This document shows positions 6,584 through 15,803 of a DNA stretch of 19,660 nt, in pieces (position 1 is the first letter of the stretch; every line of letters begins with the position of its first letter). Origin of the DNA: an uncultured Verrucomicrobiales bacterium (GTDB taxonomy: Bacteria; Verrucomicrobiota; Verrucomicrobiia; Limisphaerales; JACDHS01); the NCBI GenBank assembly GCA_937983475.1, contig CALJZV010000213.1, forward strand, positions 1-19,660, written 5' to 3'. The position numbers and the translations under genes were made by a program. A model generated the notes under the pieces. That model did not search any database. It was not told where the DNA came from and was given only the letters and a program-made list of their open reading frames with translations.

Positions 6584-9505
6584 ATGCCAGCCTGTTTAGC
6601 CAACCGAATTCTTGGCGTTTGCCTGCACATTGTCATGATGCCGGCGATTGGTTTCGCGGCGGATGACGGCATTGAATTTTTTGAAAAGCAGGTCCGGCCC
6701 ATCCTCATCGAGCGGTGTTACGAGTGCCATTCCCAGGAGAAAAAAATCAAGGGCGGCCTGCGTCTCGACACCAAGGCCGGATGGGAACAGGGCGGCGATT
6801 CCGGCCCGGCCATCGTCCCGGGCAACCCGGACGCCAGCCTTGCAATCAAGGCGATTCGCTACACGGATCATGATTTGCAGATGCCGCCCAAAACCAAGTT
6901 GAGCGATACGGAAATCGAGACGCTCACGCAGTGGGTCAAACGCGGCGCACCCGATCCTCGTGTCCAAGCCGGCGGCACAGCCAGCGGCAAAGCGGGCATG
7001 ACCGTCGAGGAGGGCCGCAATTTCTGGGCATTCAAGCCCGCGGCCAAACCCGCCGCGCCCACGGTCAAGGACAAGTCCTGGCCGCAGACCGATCTGGACC
7101 GCTTCATTTTATCGAAACTTGAGGAACGCAAGATGCGTCCCGCCCCCGCCGCCGACAGGGCCACGCTGATTCGGCGCGCTTACTTCGATTTGATCGGCCT
7201 GCCGCCCACTCCCGAGCAGGTGGACGCGTTTGTGAAGGACAAACGCAAGGACGCTTTCGAGCGCGTGGTGGACGAGTTGCTGGCCTCGCCGCACTTTGGC
7301 GAACGGTGGGGACGCCACTGGCTTGATGTGGCGCGCTTCGCCGAATCCAGCGGCGGCGGGCGCACGCTGTTGTTCAAGGACGCCTGGCGGTTTCGCGATT
7401 ACGTGATCGAGGCGTTCAACAATGACATGCCTTTCGCGCAGTTTGTCCGCGAGCAGATTGCCGGGGATTTGTTGCCGCACCGGGATGCCGCTGAGCGCCG
7501 ACGCCAGCTCATTGCCACCGGCTTCCTGGCGCTGGGGCCGACCAACTACGAGGAGCAGGACAAAGGCATGCTGCGCATGGACATTGTGGACGAGCAACTC
7601 GACGTGATCGGCAAAGGATTTTTGGGCATGACCATCGCCTGCGCACGCTGCCACGACCACAAGTTTGATCCCATTCCCACGCGCGATTATTACGCCATGG
7701 CGGGCATTCTGCGCAGCACGCGCACTCTCTTCAACTACACCGACAACGTCGCGCGCTGGATTGACACGCCGCTGCCGCTCGACCCTGAGGCCGAGCGCGT
7801 GATGCAGGAGCACGAACAGAAAATCAGCGCCTTGAACAAACAGATCGCCGAGGCCAAGGCCCGCGAGAAAAAAGCCTCGGGCACTGTCGCCAAAGCCACC
7901 GACATGATGGTCGGCATGCCGATCGCCGCTGAGTCGCTGCCGGGCGTGGTAGTGGACGATTCGCGCGCCAAGGTCGTGGGCGACTGGAAGAAATCGCAAT
8001 TTTCCAAGAGTTACATCGGCGACGGCTATCTCCATGACCAGAAGACCGGCAAGGGCGAAAAAACGCTCACCTTCATGCCCCCCGTCGCCAAGACCGGCCG
8101 TTACGAGGTGCGCCTGGCTTACATCACCGGCGGCGACCGCGCCGACAACGTGCCGGTTACCATCTTCCATGCTGACGGCGAGGAAACCGTGCGCGTGAAC
8201 CAGCGCGACACGCCGCCGATTGGCGGGCGGTTCATTTCCCTCGGACAATACCGCTTTGAAGCCAACGGCGAAGGCTACGTGCTGATTTCCAACGAGGGCA
8301 CAAGCGGATTCGTGGTCGTTGACGCGGTGCAGTTCATTCCCGTTCAGGAACTGGCCAAGGCGCAGTCCGGCGCCGCCAACGAAGTAGCCCAAAAGGCCGC
8401 CGCAGAAGTGAAGCGGATGGAGGCCGAACTGAAGCAACTGCGCGAGCAGGGGCCGGATCGGCCGCAGGCCATGAGCGTGCGCGACGACGACACCATCAGC
8501 GACACGCAAATCCACATTCGCGGCAGCATTCGCAATCTGGGCCAGACCGTTCCGCGCGGGTTCCTGTCCGTGGCCATGCAAGGACCGCAGGCGCTCTTGC
8601 CCACCGCCCAAAGCGGCCGCAAGGAACTGGCCGACTGGATTGCCAGCCCGGAAAATCCGCTGGCCGCCCGGGTCTATGTGAACCGCGTCTGGGCCTGGCT
8701 GTTTGGCGCGGGGTTGGTCCGCACCACCGAAAATTTCGGCACCACCGGCGAAGCGCCGTCGCATCCCGAACTGCTCGATTACCTGGCCCTCCGGTTCATC
8801 GAGGAGGGCGGTTCATCCAAGCGCCTCATCAGGGAAATCATGCTCTCGCGCGCCTATCAGCTCGCGTCGATATCCGATGGAAAGAAAGCGTGGGCGCAGT
8901 CGTCGGCCGCCGACCCGGAAAACCGCCTCTTCTGGCGGCAGAACCGCCGCCGCATGGAGGCCGAGCAGCTTCGCGACACCATTCTGGCCATCAGCGGCGC
9001 GTTGAATCTCAGCCAGCGGGGCGGCCTGACCATCGCGGGAGCCGGCAAAATTGACGCCAACAGCACCGAGGCGCAGTCCATCGAATACGGCTACCAGTTC
9101 ACCGACACGTTGCGCAGCGTGTACACACCCGCCTTCCGCAACAAGCGACTGGAGCTGTTTGAAGTCTTCGACTTTGGCGACATCAACGCCCCGGTCGGCG
9201 TGCGCAACGCCAGCACCGTCGCGCCGCAGGCCCTGTTCCTGATGAACCATCCCTTTGTGCTGGAGCAGGCCGAGGTCGCTGCAAGCCGCGCGCTGGCATC
9301 CGGTTCGAGGACGGAGTCGGCCTTGGTTGACCTGGCTTATCGCACGGCATTGGGGCGGCTTCCGACTCCGCGCGAACGCGACCTGGCCATGCGGTTCCTC
9401 GACTGCAAAGAAAATGAAAGGCAGGACGCCGAGGCGCGTCAGAAAACATTGGCCCAGTTTTACCAAACCCTGTTTGCCAGCGCCGATTTCCGCCACATCA
9501 ACTGA
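6584..9505 (+). CDS. PSCyt1-PSCyt2-PSD1 (DUF1549/DUF1553) exported protein with golvesin-like insert
   Basis: This 973-residue protein is of the planctomycete/verrucomicrobial cytochrome-like type. A signal peptide covers about residues 1-25 (cleavage after GFA). PSCyt1 follows with the haem motif C45-YE-C48-H49 and a possible axial M100 in LQMPPK. PSCyt2 (DUF1549, about 165-380) includes a second CxxCH, C353-AR-C356-H357, in CARCHDHKFDP. A charged coiled coil (about 408-432) leads to a golvesin/Xly-like module (456-588) and another coiled coil (590-625). PSD1 (DUF1553, about 660-973) ends the protein. The DUF1501 gene starts 10 bases downstream, the usual pairing. The biochemical role is not established; haem binding and an extracytoplasmic location are inferred from motifs. 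No Shine-Dalgarno is present. Confidence 0.93.
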   Translation: MPACLANRILGVCLHIVMMPAIGFAADDGIEFFEKQVRPILIERCYECHSQEKKIKGGLRLDTKAGWEQGGDSGPAIVPGNPDASLAIKAIRYTDHDLQMPPKTKLSDTEIETLTQWVKRGAPDPRVQAGGTASGKAGMTVEEGRNFWAFKPAAKPAAPTVKDKSWPQTDLDRFILSKLEERKMRPAPAADRATLIRRAYFDLIGLPPTPEQVDAFVKDKRKDAFERVVDELLASPHFGERWGRHWLDVARFAESSGGGRTLLFKDAWRFRDYVIEAFNNDMPFAQFVREQIAGDLLPHRDAAERRRQLIATGFLALGPTNYEEQDKGMLRMDIVDEQLDVIGKGFLGMTIACARCHDHKFDPIPTRDYYAMAGILRSTRTLFNYTDNVARWIDTPLPLDPEAERVMQEHEQKISALNKQIAEAKAREKKASGTVAKATDMMVGMPIAAESLPGVVVDDSRAKVVGDWKKSQFSKSYIGDGYLHDQKTGKGEKTLTFMPPVAKTGRYEVRLAYITGGDRADNVPVTIFHADGEETVRVNQRDTPPIGGRFISLGQYRFEANGEGYVLISNEGTSGFVVVDAVQFIPVQELAKAQSGAANEVAQKAAAEVKRMEAELKQLREQGPDRPQAMSVRDDDTISDTQIHIRGSIRNLGQTVPRGFLSVAMQGPQALLPTAQSGRKELADWIASPENPLAARVYVNRVWAWLFGAGLVRTTENFGTTGEAPSHPELLDYLALRFIEEGGSSKRLIREIMLSRAYQLASISDGKKAWAQSSAADPENRLFWRQNRRRMEAEQLRDTILAISGALNLSQRGGLTIAGAGKIDANSTEAQSIEYGYQFTDTLRSVYTPAFRNKRLELFEVFDFGDINAPVGVRNASTVAPQALFLMNHPFVLEQAEVAASRALASGSRTESALVDLAYRTALGRLPTPRERDLAMRFLDCKENERQDAEARQKTLAQFYQTLFASADFRHIN

Positions 9506-9515
9506 TGAATCGCCT

Positions 9516-10943
9516 ATGAAAACGCCATTTCCCATGACCCGCCGCCACGCGCTCAAGACCGTCGCGTGCGGCTTCGGCTACCTCGCGCTTGCCGGGCTGA
9601 CAGCGCAGAACGCCGCGCGCGCCGCGAGCAATCCGCTGGCCGCAAGGACGCCGCACTTCCGTCCCCGGGCCAAGCGCGTCATTTTCCTGTTCATGCAGGG
9701 CGGCGTCAGCCACGTGGACTCGTTTGACTACAAGCCCACGCTTTACAAAAAGGACGGTGAGATGCTGCATTTCGATGACGCGCGGGCCGTGGCCAAGACC
9801 GGCTCCGGAGCGGCGCAGCGGGTGATGAAGCCACTGTGGGAATTCAAGCAGCGCGGCCAGAGCGGGCGCTGGGTTTCGGAGCTGTTTCCCCACATGGCCA
9901 AACACGCCGACGATTATTGCGTTATTCATTCCATGCACACCGAGGGTGTGGCGCACGGCCCGGCGACCCTCTTTTTGCACACCGGCACGACCAACTTTAT
10001 TCGCCCCTCAATCGGCTCCTGGGTGAACTACGGTCTGGGCACCGAGAACGAAAACCTGCCCGGCTTCGTCACAATCAGCCCGTCGTCGGGCAACGGCGGG
10101 CCGCGCAACTACGGCAATGCGTTTCTGCCGCCGGTGTACCAGGGCACAGCCATCGGGCGCTCCGGCCTGCCCGCCGCCGACTCGACCATCCGCAACCTCG
10201 CCAACTCATCCCTTTCATTTTCTGAACAGCGAAAACAATTTGAGCTGTTGCGCGCCATCAACCAGGAGCAGTTGCGCCGCAATCCCGGCGATCAGGAACT
10301 GGAAGCGGTCATCAACTCCTATGAACTGGCCTGGCGCATGCAGAACAACGCGCCCGAGGCGATGGACATCTCCAAGGAATCGCGCTCCACCTTGGAAATG
10401 TACGGCATTGGCGAGGAGCCAACCGACAACTTTGGCCGCCAATGCCTCATGGCGCGCCGGCTCTGCGAGGCGGGCGTCCGCTACGTGCAGGTCAATTACG
10501 GCGACAACTCCAACAACCCGGCCTGGGACCAGCATTCCAACATGCCCAAGCACGAGGAGCACGCGCGCAAGGTGGACAAGCCCGTGGCCGCGTTGCTGGC
10601 CGACCTCAAGCAGCGCGGGCTGCTCGAGGACACCATTGTCTGGTGGGGCGGGGAATTTGGCCGCACCCCCTACGCGCAGAACAACGGCACCGGGCGCGAC
10701 CACAATCCCGGCGGGTTCACCGTCTGGCTGGCCGGCGGCGGCATCAAGCCCGGCATTGCCTACGGCGCGACTGACGAGTTCGGCCACGCGGCCATTGAGA
10801 ACAAGGTCCACATGCACGACCTGCACGCCACCATTCTCCATCTGCTGGGGCTGGACCACGAAAAGCTGACCTACCGTTTTGATGGCCGGAACTTCCGACT
10901 CACCGACGTGTACGGCCACGTGGTGAAGGAAATCATGGCGTAG
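9516..10943 (+). CDS. DUF1501 family protein, Tat-exported sulfatase-like
   Basis: The 475-residue product begins with a twin-arginine signal (TRRHALK at 8-14, hydrophobic stretch, AARA near 34), so it is probably exported folded. It belongs to DUF1501, in the alkaline phosphatase/sulfatase fold superfamily. Typical motifs are FMQGGVSHVDSFD (about 59-71), HSMHTEGVAHGPA, PGFVTISP, WWGGEFGRTP (about 375-384), GRDHNP (about 393-398) and the C-terminal HDLHATILHLLGLDH; the histidines and aspartates in these are probable metal ligands. I use the ATG at 9516 because the open frame further upstream overlaps the PSD1 gene. Spacing from the PSD1 stop is 10 bases, indicating one transcript. The substrate is unknown. 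Confidence 0.93.
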   Translation: MKTPFPMTRRHALKTVACGFGYLALAGLTAQNAARAASNPLAARTPHFRPRAKRVIFLFMQGGVSHVDSFDYKPTLYKKDGEMLHFDDARAVAKTGSGAAQRVMKPLWEFKQRGQSGRWVSELFPHMAKHADDYCVIHSMHTEGVAHGPATLFLHTGTTNFIRPSIGSWVNYGLGTENENLPGFVTISPSSGNGGPRNYGNAFLPPVYQGTAIGRSGLPAADSTIRNLANSSLSFSEQRKQFELLRAINQEQLRRNPGDQELEAVINSYELAWRMQNNAPEAMDISKESRSTLEMYGIGEEPTDNFGRQCLMARRLCEAGVRYVQVNYGDNSNNPAWDQHSNMPKHEEHARKVDKPVAALLADLKQRGLLEDTIVWWGGEFGRTPYAQNNGTGRDHNPGGFTVWLAGGGIKPGIAYGATDEFGHAAIENKVHMHDLHATILHLLGLDHEKLTYRFDGRNFRLTDVYGHVVKEIMA

Positions 10944-10988
10944 GCTCGGGCCGTCCGGCTCTGGAAACTCAATGGATCGCGGACTTGT

Positions 10989-11189
10989 ATGAAATTGAAG
11001 CTTATTATCGGCATTGTGCTGCTCGTCCTCGTGGGCCTCTTTGCGATGCAAAACTCGGCGGTGGTGACGATTCGGTTTATGGTGTGGCAGTTCTCCGCCT
11101 CGCTGGCATTGGTCATTTTCCTCACCGGCCTGGCGGGGGCTCTCGTGGGCTGGTTCCTTGGAACAGCGTTTAAAATCACCCGGAAATAA
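10989..11189 (+). CDS. Small LapA-domain (DUF1049) membrane protein
   Basis: This 66-residue protein has two hydrophobic segments (about 4-20 and 36-58) joined by the LapA-type stretch MQNSAVVTIRFMVWQF, and ends in a basic tail (KITRK). This layout matches the lipopolysaccharide assembly protein A domain (PF06305), small inner-membrane proteins connected with LPS assembly in E. coli. It lies 45 bases after the DUF1501 gene and 114 bases before selO. Family assignment is good; the role in this organism is unknown. Confidence 0.82.
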   Translation: MKLKLIIGIVLLVLVGLFAMQNSAVVTIRFMVWQFSASLALVIFLTGLAGALVGWFLGTAFKITRK

Positions 11190-11303
11190 ACCAGCTATCA
11201 AGTTCGGCTGTGCCGCTGACCAACCGCAGCGCCCTCAAATCATCCTTCGCAAGCCCGATTTGTTGTAGTCGATACGGACCCGGAAGGGCATCCTTAAGCC
11301 GAG

Positions 11304-12782
11304 ATGAACAACAACCAACCCGGGCGACCCGATCCCATGCGCGCCGGATGGCGTTTCGACAATTCCTACGCCCGATTGCCGAACCCCTTCTTCAGCCGTG
11401 TCAACCCGTCACCGGTCGCCCAACCGCGCTTGGTGATGTTCAATGAGCCGCTGGCCCGGTCGCTGGGGCTGGACCCCGAGGCGCTGCGCGGCCCGGACGC
11501 GGCGGCGATGTTCGCCGGAAACACGCTTCCTCCGTGCGCCGAGCCAATTGCCCAGGCCTATGCCGGCCATCAATACGGGCATCTGACCCGCCTTGGCGAT
11601 GGACGGGCCATTCTGCTGGGGGAACATCGCACGCCCACAGGTGAGCGGTTTGACATCCAGTTAAAAGGCTCGGGCCCGACGCCCTATTCCCGTCGCGGCG
11701 ATGGCCGTGCCGCCCTGGGCCCGATGCTGCGGGAATACTTGATCAGCGAAGCCATGCACGCCCTGGGCATCCCGACGACCCGCAGCCTGGCAGTGGTGGT
11801 CACGGGCGAACCGGTTTTCCGCGAGCAACCGTTGCCCGGCTCGGTGCTGACCCGCGTCGCGGCCAGTCACATTCGCGTGGGGACCTTCGAATATTTTGCT
11901 GCGCTGGGGGACACCGAGGCATTGCGGGTCCTGACCGGCTACACGCTGGAACGGCATTACCCCGACCGGGCGCAAGCCGGAAATCCGGCCCTGGCCCTGC
12001 TGGAGGGCGTGATGGAACGGCAGGCGTCGCTCATTGCCCAGTGGATGCGGGTGGGGTTTGTGCATGGTGTGATGAACACCGACAACATGGCGCTCTCCGG
12101 CGAGACAATTGATTACGGGCCGTGCGCCTTCATTGACGCCTATGACCCCGCGGCGGTCTTCAGTTCCATTGATTATCATGGGCGTTACGCCTTCGGCCAG
12201 CAGCCGGGGATTGCCGCGTGGAACCTGGCGCGGTTTGCCGAAGCGCTGCTGCACTTGGTGGACCCCACCCCTGAAACAGCCGTGGCAAAGGCAACCGAGG
12301 TTTTGGAAAAATTCCAGGACCGCTTCCGCGCAAACTGGCTGGAGGTCACGCGGGCCAAGCTCGGGCTGTTCACATCCGAACCGGACGACGAATTGCTGGC
12401 CGAAGAATTGTTGCGCTGGATGCACCAAGCCAAAGCCGATTACACCGAGACCTTTCGCAAGTTGAATCCTGATGGAAAATTGCCGCTGAAGGACGATACC
12501 GTGTTTAACGCGTGGCATGCGCGCTGGACCGCGCGACTGGCGCGTCAGCCGCAGCCCCGAGCGGAAGCGGCCCGACTCATGAACGCCACCAACCCGGCGG
12601 TGATTCCTCGCAATCATGAGGTGGAAGCCGCGCTGGCAGCGGCCGGGCGAAACGACCTGGCGCCGCTGGAACGTCTGTTGTCCGCCTTGTCCCGCCCCTA
12701 CGACGAAGCCGGCCAGCCCGCCGAGTTGCTCAACCCGCCGCCGCCGGGCACGCCCATCTGCCGGACCTTCTGCGGGACTTGA
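11304..12782 (+). CDS. selO: Protein adenylyltransferase SelO (YdiU/UPF0061)
   Basis: The 492-residue product is a SelO pseudokinase, which transfers AMP from ATP to Ser/Thr/Tyr of target proteins and is linked to redox stress. Visible marks are FDNSYARLP near the N-terminus, AYAGHQYGH, the nucleotide-binding FDIQLKGSGPTPYSRRGDGRA (K121), GVMNTDNM (N261) and the metal-binding IDYGP (D270); N261 and D270 have the spacing I recall for the E. coli metal ligands. YHGRYAFGQQPGIAAWNLARF follows. The C-terminus, CRTFCGT, carries the conserved redox cysteine where eukaryotic SelO has selenocysteine. Length is normal and the gene appears intact. A second ATG at codon 12 is a possible start. No Shine-Dalgarno is seen. 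Confidence 0.95.
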   Translation: MNNNQPGRPDPMRAGWRFDNSYARLPNPFFSRVNPSPVAQPRLVMFNEPLARSLGLDPEALRGPDAAAMFAGNTLPPCAEPIAQAYAGHQYGHLTRLGDGRAILLGEHRTPTGERFDIQLKGSGPTPYSRRGDGRAALGPMLREYLISEAMHALGIPTTRSLAVVVTGEPVFREQPLPGSVLTRVAASHIRVGTFEYFAALGDTEALRVLTGYTLERHYPDRAQAGNPALALLEGVMERQASLIAQWMRVGFVHGVMNTDNMALSGETIDYGPCAFIDAYDPAAVFSSIDYHGRYAFGQQPGIAAWNLARFAEALLHLVDPTPETAVAKATEVLEKFQDRFRANWLEVTRAKLGLFTSEPDDELLAEELLRWMHQAKADYTETFRKLNPDGKLPLKDDTVFNAWHARWTARLARQPQPRAEAARLMNATNPAVIPRNHEVEAALAAAGRNDLAPLERLLSALSRPYDEAGQPAELLNPPPPGTPICRTFCGT

Positions 12783-12902
12783 TCGACGCATGGAACTCCC
12801 GGCACTCGGCCACGTCAAGTGGCCCTCCGCTCATTGAAACGCTCTGCCAATCCAGCTTTTCCTTGCCAGGGCGCGGGGCGTTCCCGTTTATTTACCAAAC
12901 CC

Positions 12903-15794
12903 GTGAAACTCGCCTTCCAGCTCATCGTTCTGTTGTTTTTTTCCTCCGGCGCCACCGCACTGGTCTATGAAGTTGTCTGGTCCAAATATTTGGGGTTGAT
13001 CTTCGGCAGCACGGTGCAGGCGCAGGCGACGGTGCTGGCCATCTTCATGGGCGGGCTCGCCTTGGGCAACCGCCTGTTCGGCAGGTTCGCCGACGCCGCG
13101 CGCAACCCCATCCGCATTTATGGCGTCATTGAACTGGCCATCGGCCTTTACGCGCTGGCGTTTCACGCGCTCTACCTGGGAGCGGACTCGGTGTTTGCCA
13201 AGTCCGGAGCGGGCCTACTGGAACAGCCTTTTTTGCTGCTCCTGCTGAAGGGCGCCATCAGCCTCGCGCTGCTGCTCGGGCCGACCGTGCTCATGGGCGG
13301 CACGCTGCCGCTGCTGGCCGCGTGGCTCGCGCGCCAGAGCGCCGACGCGGGCCGAAACACGGCGCTGTTCTACGCGATCAACAGCCTGGGCGCGGTCACC
13401 GGCGCGGGCCTGGCGGGATTTTTCCTGGTCAACCAGTTTGGGCTGACCGGCACGCTGCTGGGAACCGGCATTGTCAACGGCGTCATCGGTCTGGCCGCGC
13501 TGTTTATTTCCTCCAAAGAAAATAAAATCGCGCCCTCCGCGCCGACTGCGGCAGAAGGCGCTTCCGGAGAACCCGCCGCGGACATGACCGCGCTGCTGAA
13601 GAAAAGCTGCCTGCTGGTCTTTGCGACGGGCGCCATTTCCATGTGCATGGAAGTGCTGGCGGCACGGGCGCTGTCGCTGATTTTCGGCGCGTCGTTACAG
13701 GCGTTTTCCACAATGCTCATGGCGTTCATCCTGGGCATCGGCGCGGGAAGCCTGGTGATGTCCATGCCGCGCATGAGACGGTTCATCCGCGAGGAGACAG
13801 TGGTGATCCTCCTGCTGGGCGCAGCGGCGATGATCGGTCTTTTTCTTTTCAGCATTGAGCAGTGGACCATCGCCTACGTCACCTGGCGCAACAAGCTGGG
13901 CGCAACCGGCAGTGGCTACGCGTGGCACTTGGCGCTCACGGCGCTGATCTCCATTGTGCTGCTGGGCATCCCGGCAGCCTGCCTGGGCGTGGTCGTGCCG
14001 CTGTGCATCCGGCTGATCGGCACCACGTCCTTAACTTTGGCCAATCACGTCGGGCGCCTGCTGACGTGGAACACCCTCGGCGCGGTGACCGGCGTGCTGG
14101 CGGCGGGATTCGTGATGATGCCGTTGCTGGGATTGCACGCGTCGCTTGCGGCGCTGGGAATTCTTCTGTGTGTCGCCGCGCTGGCGCGCAGCTTGCAGGG
14201 AACGCGAGCCATGCAAGCCGTCTCGGGCGGCGTGCTGGCGCTGCTCCTCATCGCGGCCTTCGCGAGCAACGAACCGTGGCGGCGCGTGATGACTTCCGGC
14301 GCGTTTCGATGGAAGGATCCCTCGATCGAGCCGGCGGAGAAGATGCGCCATGAATTTGCCGCGACTCAGCGGCGCTTCTACAAGGACGGCGCCGACGCCA
14401 CGGTGGTGGTGAAGGAATCGCCCACCGCACGCGGCACCACGCAGTTGATTCTCACCATCAACGGCAAGCCCGATGCCTCCAGCCAGGACGACCTTTCCAC
14501 CCAATACCTGCTGGCGCATTTGCCCATGACCGCGCGCCCGGAAAGCCGCGATGTGTTTGTGCTCGGTTTTGGCAGCGGCATCACGGCGGGCGCCCTGCTG
14601 GCCCATCCGGTGGACCAGGTGGTCGTCGCGGAAAACTGCCGCCCTGTGTTGGAGGCCTCAAAGTTGTTCGAGCCGCAGAACCGTTCCGTCCTGAGCAACC
14701 CGCGGACGAAACTGTTTTACGAAGACGCCCGCACCGTGCTGAAGCTTTCACCGCGGCAGTACGACATCATCATCAGCGAGCCGTCCAACCCGTGGACCGC
14801 CGGGATCGGCAGCGTGTTCACGCGCGAGTTTTATGAGCTGGCCGCCAGCCGCCTCAAGCCCGGCGGCGTGATGGCGCAGTGGTTTCACATGTATGAGACC
14901 GAGGACGAGGTGGTCGCGATGGTGCTGCGCACGTTCAACAGCGTCTTCCCGCACATGGAAATCTGGGAATCGGTCATCGGCGACATCATCCTCGTCGGCT
15001 CCCAGCAGCCGTGGACTTCGACGCCCGAACGCTTCGGAGAACTCTACGCGCGGCCGCTGGTCAGGGCCGACCTCGAAGCCATCGGGCTTCGGACGCCTGA
15101 GGCATTGTGGGCGCGGCAGCTTGCCTCACAGGCCACGGCCTTCGCCATTGCCGGTCCGGGGCCGGTGCAGACGGACGCGCATCCGTTGCTCGAACATGCG
15201 GCCATCCGGGCCTTTTATCGAACACAAGGCGCCTTTGGCCTGTTCGTTTTCGATGAGCGCACCATGCAGGCGGCTTTGGCGCCGGAGCGGAAGCGCGCCG
15301 CGCTGGCCGCGCTGCCCGACGAACTGCTGGGGCCGGTGTTCGGCCTCTTTCCCTCGGGCAACCCGAACCTGATGCACTATTACGGCTGGCGAATGAACGA
15401 GACTTTCGGCAAAAACGGCCACGAAGTCTATTCCTTCGCCCCGCTGCTCAAGCTCATCTTTCGACCTGACGACGCCTTCCCCAAGGGTAAGCCGACCGCG
15501 CCAGGACTCAGCCCGGTGTTTGAAAAAATGGTGCAGGCCGAGGCGGCGATCCAAATCACGCCCGAAGGCTGGCGCGACGCGGTGCAGTCCATCCGGGAGA
15601 CGCTCGCGCACTTCGACATCACCACGCTGCGGCCGGAAACATTTCCCATGCCGCCGTCGCACTCTGCCGCCGTCGGCGCCAAGGCCTGCCTGCAACACGG
15701 CGACCGCGCCGCCGCGCTGGAGATCATCCACCTGGGCCTGAAGCTCGTTCCCGGGGACGTGCAGTTGGCCTATCTGGAACGCGTGGCGAAATAA
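12903..15794 (+). CDS. Polytopic membrane protein fused to spermidine synthase-like domain
   Basis: The 963-residue protein has about ten or more hydrophobic segments in its first 460 residues, including FFSSGATALVYEVVW near the start and PTVLMGGTLPLL (127-138), both typical of the fused membrane/spermidine-synthase family. The soluble part begins near residue 480 and has a Rossmann methyltransferase-like fold: INGKPDASSQDD (about 519-530), GFGSG (555-559) and the loop SEPSNPW (625-631), followed by FTREFYELAASRLKPGGVMAQW. In true SpeE the last loop carries catalytic aspartates; here it has none, so polyamine synthesis is doubtful. I prefer the GTG at 12903 because it places the first membrane segment at the N-terminus; the open frame extends to a GTG at 12819. 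It follows selO and precedes the small pseudopilin-like gene by 9 bases. Confidence 0.85.
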   Translation: MKLAFQLIVLLFFSSGATALVYEVVWSKYLGLIFGSTVQAQATVLAIFMGGLALGNRLFGRFADAARNPIRIYGVIELAIGLYALAFHALYLGADSVFAKSGAGLLEQPFLLLLLKGAISLALLLGPTVLMGGTLPLLAAWLARQSADAGRNTALFYAINSLGAVTGAGLAGFFLVNQFGLTGTLLGTGIVNGVIGLAALFISSKENKIAPSAPTAAEGASGEPAADMTALLKKSCLLVFATGAISMCMEVLAARALSLIFGASLQAFSTMLMAFILGIGAGSLVMSMPRMRRFIREETVVILLLGAAAMIGLFLFSIEQWTIAYVTWRNKLGATGSGYAWHLALTALISIVLLGIPAACLGVVVPLCIRLIGTTSLTLANHVGRLLTWNTLGAVTGVLAAGFVMMPLLGLHASLAALGILLCVAALARSLQGTRAMQAVSGGVLALLLIAAFASNEPWRRVMTSGAFRWKDPSIEPAEKMRHEFAATQRRFYKDGADATVVVKESPTARGTTQLILTINGKPDASSQDDLSTQYLLAHLPMTARPESRDVFVLGFGSGITAGALLAHPVDQVVVAENCRPVLEASKLFEPQNRSVLSNPRTKLFYEDARTVLKLSPRQYDIIISEPSNPWTAGIGSVFTREFYELAASRLKPGGVMAQWFHMYETEDEVVAMVLRTFNSVFPHMEIWESVIGDIILVGSQQPWTSTPERFGELYARPLVRADLEAIGLRTPEALWARQLASQATAFAIAGPGPVQTDAHPLLEHAAIRAFYRTQGAFGLFVFDERTMQAALAPERKRAALAALPDELLGPVFGLFPSGNPNLMHYYGWRMNETFGKNGHEVYSFAPLLKLIFRPDDAFPKGKPTAPGLSPVFEKMVQAEAAIQITPEGWRDAVQSIRETLAHFDITTLRPETFPMPPSHSAAVGAKACLQHGDRAAALEIIHLGLKLVPGDVQLAYLERVAK

Positions 15795-15803
15795 AACCGG
15801 GCC

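Noticed and set aside
7109..8764. 551-residue minus-strand open frame under the PSD1 gene
   Set aside because: H/V/G/A-rich shadow composition with no domain; the plus strand encodes the conserved protein.
9255..9515. N-terminal extension of the DUF1501 frame back to a TTG inside the PSD1 gene
   Set aside because: The extension overlaps PSD1 by about 250 bases and would bury the twin-arginine signal; the ATG at 9516 places it correctly.
12808..12824. Perfect 6-bp hairpin GGCCAC/GTGGCC between selO and the next gene
   Set aside because: There is no T-run after it and it overlaps a possible GTG codon; too weak to call a terminator.
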